Below are positions 57,823 through 64,000 of a stretch of 64,000 nucleotides of DNA, piece after piece. The notes under the pieces are model-generated. The model made no database searches. It saw nothing but the letters and a program-made list of their open reading frames with translations, and was not told the DNA's origin. Both the position numbers and the translations under genes were made by a program. This stretch comes from Mycobacteroides immunogenum (GTDB lineage Bacteria > Actinomycetota > Actinomycetes > Mycobacteriales > Mycobacteriaceae): contig NZ_CP011530.1 in the NCBI RefSeq assembly GCF_001605725.1, positions 1,054,001-1,118,000 of the forward strand, in the 5' to 3' direction. Position 1 is the stretch's first letter, and each line of letters begins with the position of its first letter.

Positions 57823-59495
57823 TGCCCGACGTGCGCCTCGGTGCGCATGCGTTCGACCATGTGTGGGTAATGCAGCTCGAATGCCGGGCGCTCCGAACGG
57901 ATCCGGGGCAGCTCGGTGAAATTGTGCCGTGGCGGCGGGCAGCTGGTGGCCCACTCCAGGGAGTTGCCGTAGCCCCACGGATCGTCGACCGTGACGACCT
58001 CGCCGTACCGGTAACTCTTGAACACATTCCACACGAACGGCAGCATCGACGAACCGAGAATGAATGCGCCCACGGTGGACACGATGTTCAATCCGGTGAA
58101 GCCGTCGGTGGGCAGGTAGTCGGCGTACCGGCGCGGCATGCCCTCATTGCCCAGCCAGTGCTGCACCAGGAACGTGGCGTGAAAGCCGATGAACGTCAAC
58201 CAGAAATGGAACTTGCCCAGGCGTTCGTCGAGCAGGCGCCCTGTCATCTTCGGGAACCAGAAGTACACGCCGGCGAAACTTGCGAACACAATGGTGCCGA
58301 ACAAGGTGTAGTGGAAGTGCGCCACCACGAAGTATGAGTCGGTGACGTGGAAATCTATTGGGGGAGCGGCGAGAAGGACGCCGGTCAGACCGCCGAAGAG
58401 GAAGGTGACCAGAAAGCCGATCGAGAACAGCATCGGCGTCTCGAAGGTCAATTGCCCCTTCCACATGGTGCCGATCCAGTTGAAGAACTTGATACCCGTC
58501 GGAACCGCGATGAGGAACGTCATGAAGCTGAAGAACGGCAGCAGCACGGCGCCGGTGGCGTACATGTGGTGTGCCCATACCGCGATCGAGAGTGCCCCGA
58601 TTCCCAGGGTCGCGAAGACCAGAGTGGTGTAACCGAAGATCGGCTTACGGCTGAACACCGGGAATATCTCAGACACCACCCCGAAGAATGGGAGCGCCAG
58701 CACGTACACCTCGGGGTGCCCGAAGAACCAGAACAGGTGCTGCCACAGCAGAACTCCCCCGTTGGCGGGATCATAAATATGCGCACCCAGCCGCCGGTCC
58801 GCCTCCAGTCCGATGGCCGCCGCCGCCAGCAGCGGGAACACCAGCAGCACCAGCACGCTGACCACCAGGATGTTCCAGGTGAAGATCGGCATCCGGAACA
58901 TCACCATGCCGGGCGCGCGCATGCACACGATGGTGGTGATCATGTTGACCGCGCCCAGGATGGTGCCCAGGCCGCCGACCGCGACGCCCAGAATCCACAG
59001 GTCGCCACCGGCGCCCGGTGAGTGGATGGCGTCGGAGAGCGGTGTGTAGGCGGTCCAGCCGAAGTCGGCGGCACCACCGGGGGTGATGAATCCGGCCAGG
59101 GCGATGAGCGCACCAAACAGGAAGAGCCAGAACGAGAGTGCGTTCAGACGTGGGAAGGCCACGTCGGGGGCGCCGATCTGCAGCGGCAGCACCACGTTGG
59201 CGAAGCCGAACACGATGGGTGTGGCGTAGAACAGCAGCATCGCGGTGCCGTGCATGGTGAACAGCTGGTTGTACTGCTCGTTGGAGAGGAAGGCCAGCCC
59301 TGGTGCGGTCAGTTCGGCGCGGATGAGCAGCGCCATCAACCCGCCCACCATGAAGAAGGCGAAACACGTGACCAGGTACATGATGCCGATCAGTTTGTGA
59401 TCGGTGGTGGTAATAAGGCGGTAGATAAGAGAGCCTTTAGGCCCTACCCGCGCGGGAAAGGGCCGGCTCGCCGCCAGTTTGAGGGATATAGCCAC
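57819..59495 (-). CDS. ctaD: Cytochrome c oxidase subunit I (CtaD)
   Basis: A 558-aa catalytic subunit of the aa3-type terminal oxidase. Twelve TM helices, heme-a ligand His in [11 protein letters not shown], the Cu-B/Tyr cross-link region [12 protein letters not shown], paired His of HHMYATG, heme ligands in [11 protein letters not shown], and the mycobacterial C-terminus ([16 protein letters not shown]). Normally one copy lies beside serB2 and separate from ctaC-ctaE-qcr; here the neighbours are unrelated, so this may be a second, conditionally used subunit I. The start (residue 1 MAISLKLAA) has GGAGG-like sequence upstream. Confidence 0.95.
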   Translation of the reverse strand: MAISLKLAASRPFPARVGPKGSLIYRLITTTDHKLIGIMYLVTCFAFFMVGGLMALLIRAELTAPGLAFLSNEQYNQLFTMHGTAMLLFYATPIVFGFANVVLPLQIGAPDVAFPRLNALSFWLFLFGALIALAGFITPGGAADFGWTAYTPLSDAIHSPGAGGDLWILGVAVGGLGTILGAVNMITTIVCMRAPGMVMFRMPIFTWNILVVSVLVLLVFPLLAAAAIGLEADRRLGAHIYDPANGGVLLWQHLFWFFGHPEVYVLALPFFGVVSEIFPVFSRKPIFGYTTLVFATLGIGALSIAVWAHHMYATGAVLLPFFSFMTFLIAVPTGIKFFNWIGTMWKGQLTFETPMLFSIGFLVTFLFGGLTGVLLAAPPIDFHVTDSYFVVAHFHYTLFGTIVFASFAGVYFWFPKMTGRLLDERLGKFHFWLTFIGFHATFLVQHWLGNEGMPRRYADYLPTDGFTGLNIVSTVGAFILGSSMLPFVWNVFKSYRYGEVVTVDDPWGYGNSLEWATSCPPPRHNFTELPRIRSERPAFELHYPHMVERMRTEAHVGH

Positions 59496-59566
59496 AGGAA
59501 ACCTCCATACGTAACAGTGCGATTCGCCTGTGTACGTGAGGCATTCCTGTGGACATCATGCCATAG

Positions 59567-60439
59567 TCACTCCGCGTCGCGCGCCCGCTGTAGGTCGGCG
59601 ACCGAGGACCAGTCCAAGTCGGCGTGTCCGCACGCGAGTGCCTCATCGAAGACGGTTCGCAGCACCTCGCCGAACGGCAATCGCAGTCCGGTATCTGCCG
59701 CCACCTCAAGAGCCAGGCCGACATCCTTGCGGCCCAAGGTGGTGGTGAATCCGGCCGGCTCGTACGTCGAGGTGGCGATGAGCTTGCCGTAGCTGCTGTA
59801 CGCAGGGCCCTGGAACAGCGTGCTGGTCAACAGTTCCACCAGCAGAGCGGAATCCACACCGGACCGCTCCGCCATGCTGACGGCTTCACTCAACGCTTGG
59901 ATGGCCGATGCGATGAGGAAGTTCCCGACAATTTTCACAACATTGGCCTGCCGCGGTGCGTCACCCAACCGCCAGGTGCGCGCCCCGATGACATCGAGAA
60001 AGGGTTGTGCCCGGTCTATCTGGCCCGCCGGCCCCGCCGCCAGTACTTGCAGTTCACCCGCCTGCGCCACGGCCACCCTGCCGAACACCGGCGCCGCGAT
60101 GTATCCCACGCCGTGCTCGTCATGCAGTGCCGTAGCCCGATCGGCCAGTTTGGTGCTGACGGTGGCGAGGTTGACGTGCAGGGCTCCGCGGCCCGCGCTG
60201 AGGACCTCCGGGGTCAGGAAGGTTTGTGTGACGGCGTGATCGTCGGCCAGTACCGAGAACACCACGCCGGACTCAAAGGCCTGCGCCGCGGATGCGAGTG
60301 GCCGCGCACCGATCGCTTCGAGCTCGCCGACCGGTCCGGGCGAGCGATTCCATACCGATACGTCATGCCCTGCTTGAACAAGATTATCCGCCATGGCTTT
60401 TCCCATGGCTCCAAGTCCGACGACGGCAATGGTGCTCAT
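59567..60439 (-). CDS. NAD(P)-dependent oxidoreductase, 3-hydroxyisobutyrate dehydrogenase-like
   Basis: A 290-aa beta-hydroxyacid dehydrogenase/imine reductase-type enzyme: IAVVGLGAMGKAMADNLVQAG with GxGxxG, VWNRSPG specificity loop, and the long inter-domain helix after NVVKIVGNFLIAS, where Lys in VVKI.GN is the family's catalytic Lys. Second gene of a pair with a VOC protein (4-bp overlap) regulated from a promoter with two CGNR-type operators. Substrate unknown. Confidence 0.88.
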   Translation of the reverse strand: MSTIAVVGLGAMGKAMADNLVQAGHDVSVWNRSPGPVGELEAIGARPLASAAQAFESGVVFSVLADDHAVTQTFLTPEVLSAGRGALHVNLATVSTKLADRATALHDEHGVGYIAAPVFGRVAVAQAGELQVLAAGPAGQIDRAQPFLDVIGARTWRLGDAPRQANVVKIVGNFLIASAIQALSEAVSMAERSGVDSALLVELLTSTLFQGPAYSSYGKLIATSTYEPAGFTTTLGRKDVGLALEVAADTGLRLPFGEVLRTVFDEALACGHADLDWSSVADLQRARDAE

Positions 60440-60930
60440 TGGTGCTCTCCTGTCTCAGTGGGCCAGTTGGTGAAGATCTCGGTGTAGTCGTGACTCATCA
60501 GTTCGATGACCGTGCCCCATGGGTCGGTCAAATAGGACATGGTCCATGGTCTACCCGCGACGACGGGTCGCGGTGCGGTGATGACCCTGCCGCCAGCCGC
60601 CGCGACGGCGTTCGTCCGGGCTTCGACATCGGCAACCGTGAGACACAGGTGCCAGGTACCGCGCCGGGTGTACTCGACGGGCACCTCTGGTGGTGGGTCC
60701 GTGGCGGGATCGAGGAATTCGAACAGCTCGACCCCTACCCCGTTCTCTGTCTGCAGACCGGCCATCTGGGCCCGGCCGAACCGGTTGTCCAGTCCGGGCG
60801 GGAGTTCCCCGGACTGCCCGCGCTCAAGTATGCGTGGTCCCATCACGCACTCGAATCCGAACACCGCGCGGTACCAGTCGATCGCCGCTGCGATATCGGG
60901 AACGGTTATCCCGACGTGGTTGACGGACAT
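60436..60930 (-). CDS. VOC family (glyoxalase/dioxygenase-like) protein
   Basis: A 164-aa vicinal-oxygen-chelate protein: VNHVGITVPDIAAAIDWYRAVFG opening (in parts VNHVGITVPDI and AIDWYRAVFGF), GTWHLCLTVADVEA, DPWGTVIELM. The His and Glu residues in these blocks can bind a divalent metal. ATG 60930 with GGAGG six bases upstream. First gene of a two-gene unit with the oxidoreductase; both probably act on one small metabolite. Confidence 0.85.
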   Translation of the reverse strand: MSVNHVGITVPDIAAAIDWYRAVFGFECVMGPRILERGQSGELPPGLDNRFGRAQMAGLQTENGVGVELFEFLDPATDPPPEVPVEYTRRGTWHLCLTVADVEARTNAVAAAGGRVITAPRPVVAGRPWTMSYLTDPWGTVIELMSHDYTEIFTNWPTETGEHQ

Positions 60931-60942
60931 GTCGCCTCCAAG

Positions 60943-60963
60943 CGAACCGGTTAAGACGGTTCC
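60943..60963. promoter_or_regulatory. CGNR-regulator operator candidate, copy 1
   Basis: CGAACCGGTTAAGACGGTTCC-type dyad (arms GAACCGGTT / GACGGTTC) 13 bp upstream of the VOC start. Near-identical to the dyad at 60990-61010, whose centre is 47 bp away. Confidence 0.7.
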
Positions 60964-60989
60964 ACCGTAGATCACTTTTCGCCGGCTGT

Positions 60990-61010
60990 CGAACCGGTTA
61001 AACTGGTTCG
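60990..61010. promoter_or_regulatory. CGNR-regulator operator candidate, copy 2
   Basis: A near-perfect 21-bp palindrome with outer arms CGAACC/GGTTCG and core GTT-n-AAC, ending one base before the CGNR gene ATG. Shares its left 13 bases with copy 1. Confidence 0.75.
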
Positions 61011-61011
61011 C

Positions 61012-61572
61012 ATGGTTGGCGCGATGGAGGACGCACGGGCGATCTTTCGGCTGGACAACGCGATACTGGCTTTCCGGTTCACCGCCACGGTCTTCGATCG
61101 GGCAGGCTCGGCCACCGAACGGCTGACCGATCCGGAACGGCTGCGGTTGTGGTTATGGGCCAACGAATTGGATGTCGCGGATGCCGCCATGACCGAAGCC
61201 GATCTGATCGCTGCCAAGGTACTGCGCGAGAGCATTCACCGCGCGGGCACCGCGGTGGCTGCGGGTGGGCGCGTCGCCCCCGCGGCTGTACGGGTGCTGA
61301 ATGCGTGCTCCCGGAACGGTAATCCGCACCGGGTGCTCGAGAATGGGGACGCGCGTTGGCGTGGCATGGAGATCTCGGATGCCCTGTCGGTCATCGCCGC
61401 CAGCGCCATCGAGGCACTCGGCGGCCCCGATCGTGATCGGGTGAAGGCGTGCGCGGACGAGCACTGCCACGGTCTCTATGTCGACACCAGCCGGGCCAAT
61501 AATCGGCGCTGGTGCAACATGAATACCTGCGGGAACCGGGCCAAGAAGGCTGCGATGGGCCGTCGGGGCTAA
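61012..61572 (+). CDS. CGNR zinc-finger regulator (ABATE domain)
   Basis: A 186-aa protein: N-terminal ABATE stress-response domain (about 10-130, [31 protein letters not shown]) and a C-terminal CGNR zinc finger (about 143-186: [14 protein letters not shown] and [15 protein letters not shown]) that binds DNA. It is divergent from the VOC/oxidoreductase pair, with two matched palindromes between, and almost certainly regulates both sides. ATG 61012 or ATG 61024 could start. Confidence 0.88.
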   Translation: MVGAMEDARAIFRLDNAILAFRFTATVFDRAGSATERLTDPERLRLWLWANELDVADAAMTEADLIAAKVLRESIHRAGTAVAAGGRVAPAAVRVLNACSRNGNPHRVLENGDARWRGMEISDALSVIAASAIEALGGPDRDRVKACADEHCHGLYVDTSRANNRRWCNMNTCGNRAKKAAMGRRG

Positions 61573-62705
61573 TGGGCGTGCATCACACCCCATGCGGGTA
61601 GGGGATCGGGGAAGTTGAGCCAGGTTTCGGGTCCACCGGCCAGCTCGTCGTCGGTAAGGACTGCGGAATCCAGGAGGTGCTGCACCCGGGGCCGGTCCAG
61701 CCGGACGCCGATGAAGACGATTTCCTGCCCCGGTGCGATCTCGGTACTGCGCCAGAACTGGGCGGGTTCTATGGTCAGGTTGGGGCCGGCTTGCGACCAG
61801 ATCGCGGCGATATCGGGGCGGCTGGCGATCCAGCAGAATCCCTTGCTGCGTAGCAGTCCTTGCATGTTTTCCAGTGCCGTATTGAGGCGTTGGGGATGAA
61901 ACGGGCGCTCCGAGCGAAAGGTCATGCTGCTGATGCCGTATTCCTCGGTTTCGGGGGTGTGCCCGTCGGCGATCTCCTCGTCCCATCCCGGTGTCTGGGC
62001 GGCCAGGTCGGGATCGAATAGTCCGGTCTGCAGCACCAGGTCCAGGTCGACGGCGCCGCCGGTGGACCGCACGATCGTCGCCGTCGGATTGAGGCGGCGC
62101 AGCAGGGTTTCCACCATGCCGAGGGTTCGCTCGTTCACCAGATCCACCTTGTTGAGGATCAGCACGTCGGCGAACTCCACCTGATCGGTGAGTAGATCGG
62201 CGATGGACCGGCCGTCGCCTTCCGCGGCGGCCATCTCGCGATCCGCGAGCGCCTCCCCGCGGGCCAGCTCGGGCAGGAAGGTGGAGGCGTCGACGACGGT
62301 CACCATGGTGTCCAGCCGGGCGACCTGCCCCAGGCTGGTGCCGTCTTCGAACTCCCAGGTGAAGGAGGCGGCTACCGGCATGGGCTCGGAGATACCGGTC
62401 GATTCGATGACCAGCTGGTCAAATCGATTCTGTCGCGCCAGATTCCCGACGGCTTCGATCAGATCCTCACGCAAGGTGCAGCAGATGCAGCCATTGGTGA
62501 GTTCGACGAGCCGCTCCTCGGTGCGGTCCAGGTGGCCGGTACCCGCAACGAGGGCGGCGTCGATGTTCACCTCGCTCATGTCGTTGACGATCACCGCGAC
62601 GCGACGGCCTTCGGTGTTGGCGAGGATGTGGTTGAGCAGGGTGGTTTTTCCCGCGCCGAGGAATCCGGAGAGCACGGTCACGGGGAGGAGCTGGGCTGTG
62701 GTCAC
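61569..62705 (-). CDS. CobW/ZNG1-type metallochaperone GTPase
   Basis: A 378-aa G3E-family GTPase. Walker [16 protein letters not shown], the CxCC metal site in [12 protein letters not shown], Walker B-like [10 protein letters not shown] and the guanine motif NKVD are present; the CobW_C domain follows (about 260-360: [22 protein letters not shown]). Such proteins deliver zinc under starvation. A near-perfect 9-3-9 palindrome of Zur-box type lies 5 bp upstream of the GTG start, so Zur repression is likely. The GTG and the box are so close that the mRNA is probably leaderless. Confidence 0.92.
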   Translation of the reverse strand: MTTAQLLPVTVLSGFLGAGKTTLLNHILANTEGRRVAVIVNDMSEVNIDAALVAGTGHLDRTEERLVELTNGCICCTLREDLIEAVGNLARQNRFDQLVIESTGISEPMPVAASFTWEFEDGTSLGQVARLDTMVTVVDASTFLPELARGEALADREMAAAEGDGRSIADLLTDQVEFADVLILNKVDLVNERTLGMVETLLRRLNPTATIVRSTGGAVDLDLVLQTGLFDPDLAAQTPGWDEEIADGHTPETEEYGISSMTFRSERPFHPQRLNTALENMQGLLRSKGFCWIASRPDIAAIWSQAGPNLTIEPAQFWRSTEIAPGQEIVFIGVRLDRPRVQHLLDSAVLTDDELAGGPETWLNFPDPLPAWGVMHAH

Positions 62706-62709
62706 ATGA

Positions 62710-62730
62710 TAATGATAACCATTATCATTA
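62710..62730. promoter_or_regulatory. Zur-box-like palindrome
   Basis: TAATGATAA-CCA-TTATCATTA: perfect 9-bp arms, 3-bp centre. Sequence and context (CobW-type gene) match zinc-uptake regulator boxes. It overlaps the stop codon of the upstream DapA-like gene. Confidence 0.85.
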
Positions 62731-63615
62731 AGGGGTGGACGCCAGGATCCCCTTCAGGGTGTCGCGCCCCTCGGAATCCAGTGGTAGCAGCGGGCGCCGG
62801 GGGTCCCCCGCCGCGCGTCCGAGCAGTTCCAGTCCGGCCTTGACGGTGGTGGGAAGGCCGCCCGCGACGATGAACTGCAGCAGTGGCTTGAGCGCGGCGT
62901 AGATGGACGCGGCGTCGTCGTTGCGTCCGGTACGCACCGCCTCATAGAGATCCAGGCACGGTTGGGGCGCTAGACACGGTGCGGCGGTGCACCATCCGGA
63001 AGCGCCGGCATTGAGTGCGTCCAGCACCAGCGGGTTACTGCCGTTGTAGAAAGGCAGCTGTTCCTCGCTGAGGCGCTTGATATCGAGCATCCGGCTCAAG
63101 TCGCCCGTTGACTCCTTGACCATGGTGACGTTGTCGATATCGCGGAACATCGACACCAGGAGTTCGGGTTTCATGTCCACGCCGCTGGTCGCGGGGTTGT
63201 TGTAGGCCATTATCGGAATATCGATCGCCGCGCCCACGGAGGCGTAGTGCTGTGCGATCTCGCGGTCGCTGAGTTTCCAGTACGAGATCGGCAGTACCAT
63301 CACCGCATCGGCGCCGGCCTGCTGGGCGTGGCGTGCTCGCCGAATGGTGTTGGCGGTGGTCAGATCCGAGGCTCCGACGATGACGGGCACGCGTTTGTTC
63401 ACGGCGGCGACCGTGGTGTCGACGACGGCATCGAACTCGCGTTCCTCGAGATAGGCGGACTCGCCGGTGCTGCCCAACGGTGCGATGGCGTGGGCTCCGT
63501 CGTCCACGAGCCGGGACACGAGCTCGGCGAGCCGGTCGATGTCTACGGTGTCATCGGGCAGGAACGGGGTGACCGGATAGGCGATGATTCCGTGGAACTG
63601 GGGTGTTGAAGTCAT
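62728..63615 (-). CDS. DapA-like aldolase/lyase (DHDPS family)
   Basis: A 295-aa class I lyase of the dihydrodipicolinate synthase/N-acetylneuraminate lyase family: GSTGES (catalytic loop), [12 protein letters not shown] with Tyr, and Schiff-base Lys in TMVKESTGD. Substitutions relative to true DapA and the operon with a class II aldolase suggest catabolism of a sugar acid or related substrate rather than lysine synthesis. Its stop lies in the Zur-box-like palindrome. ATG overlaps the upstream aldolase stop by 4 bp. Confidence 0.87.
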   Translation of the reverse strand: MTSTPQFHGIIAYPVTPFLPDDTVDIDRLAELVSRLVDDGAHAIAPLGSTGESAYLEEREFDAVVDTTVAAVNKRVPVIVGASDLTTANTIRRARHAQQAGADAVMVLPISYWKLSDREIAQHYASVGAAIDIPIMAYNNPATSGVDMKPELLVSMFRDIDNVTMVKESTGDLSRMLDIKRLSEEQLPFYNGSNPLVLDALNAGASGWCTAAPCLAPQPCLDLYEAVRTGRNDDAASIYAALKPLLQFIVAGGLPTTVKAGLELLGRAAGDPRRPLLPLDSEGRDTLKGILASTP

Positions 63616-64000
63616 TGGGAATTCCCTTGTGTCGTCGGCAGAGTGAGGGTTTCGGGGTGATTGGCGAGTGCGGTGCGGGCATAGTAGGCGAAGTTGGCGA
63701 TGCTGCGCTTGGGGGTAAGGGTCCAGTCGTGCGCCTCGCGGGCCAGCCGGTCAGGCAGGGGGGCGATGGTTCCCGCGGCCATCGCCGCCAGCTGTAGCTT
63801 GGCGCCACGTTCGATCAGTACCGCCAGCGAGCAGGATTCCTCGACGGAGGCTCCGGCGACGACGTGACCGTGGTGGGCGAGCAGTATTGCCTTCTTGTTG
63901 CCCAGCGCGGCCGAAATGATCTCACCCTCTTCGTTTCCGACGGGAACCCCCGGCCAGTCCGGCAGGAAGGCGCAGTCGTCATACAGGGGTGCGATGTCCA
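63612..64000 (-). CDS. Class II aldolase/adducin family protein, 5' truncated by window edge
   Basis: The frame is open to the window end; about 129 C-terminal residues are seen, through YDDCAFLPDWPG, GNKKAILLAHHGHVVAGASVEE (His pair of the zinc site), then LIERGAKLQLAAMAAG. This is the class II aldolase/adducin fold of fuculose-1-phosphate aldolase-like and decarboxylase enzymes. It is translationally coupled to the DapA-like gene by an ATGA overlap, implying one catabolic route. Confidence 0.85.
   Translation of the reverse strand, partial: DIAPLYDDCAFLPDWPGVPVGNEEGEIISAALGNKKAILLAHHGHVVAGASVEESCSLAVLIERGAKLQLAAMAAGTIAPLPDRLAREAHDWTLTPKRSIANFAYYARTALANHPETLTLPTTQGNSQ

Overview
The window is about 64 kb of high-GC actinobacterial DNA. 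It is almost certainly from a rapidly growing mycobacterium, most likely the Mycobacteroides abscessus-chelonae group. The basis is family content read from translations (EthA-like monooxygenase, MmpS/MmpL, an mce operon, MPT63-like and MPT64-like exported proteins, Ku/LigD, CtaD, DUF5313, DUF4873) plus dense operons with 4-bp start/stop overlaps. No database search was possible, so species is an inference.

Layout. 0-5.9 kb: the 3' part of an EthA-like monooxygenase, an ArsR-SRPBCC regulator, and an mmpS-mmpL pair with a divergent TetR. 5.8-9.4 kb: a rearranged locus. A perfect inverted duplication (818-bp arms, 22-bp spacer) has split a DUF222/HNH nuclease gene and created an in-frame chimera of a Tat-exported serine hydrolase N-terminus with the HNH C-terminus. 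9.4-17 kb: metabolic genes (ArsC-like, FUSC, LysR with NAD-formate dehydrogenase, thiolase, amidase) and small exported proteins. 17-22.3 kb: the remains of an mce lipid-import operon. A YrbE permease N-terminus is fused in frame to an MceD-like C-terminus, followed by mceE, mceF and an Mce-associated gene; yrbEB and mceA-C are absent. 22.8-34.8 kb: a 773-aa exported protein, then a six-gene overlapping operon (three GT4 glycosyltransferases, a CgeB-like transferase, a Wzx-like flippase, a DUF218 protein), a divergent polyprenyl-phosphate sugar transferase across a 773-bp AT-rich control region, and a diguanylate cyclase. Together these look like an exopolysaccharide locus.

34.8-47.6 kb: unrecognised reading-frame remnants next to tRNA-Arg(CCT), an acyltransferase, a trans-acting enoyl reductase-like protein, DUF2236/TetR, an MPT63-like protein with a repeat tail, a possible orphan immunity protein, cyanase, an OhrR-like MarR with a 42-aa membrane protein, and an Nramp Mn transporter. 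47.7-56.2 kb: the DNA-repair and cobalamin block ku/ligD, DUF4873, AurF-like oxygenase, TetR, cobF, full-length fpg, SDR, ppk2. 56.2-64 kb: a DapB-like protein, a PNPOx protein, a stand-alone ctaD, a CGNR-regulated oxidoreductase/VOC pair, a CobW-type GTPase behind a Zur-box-like palindrome, a DapA-like lyase and an edge-truncated class II aldolase.

The two structural anomalies (the palindrome and the yrbE-mceD fusion) are the most striking signals. Both need checking against raw reads because either could be real or an assembly artefact. Beyond them, several divergent promoters carry matched operator palindromes, notably LysR/fdh, the CGNR regulator and the Zur-type site.
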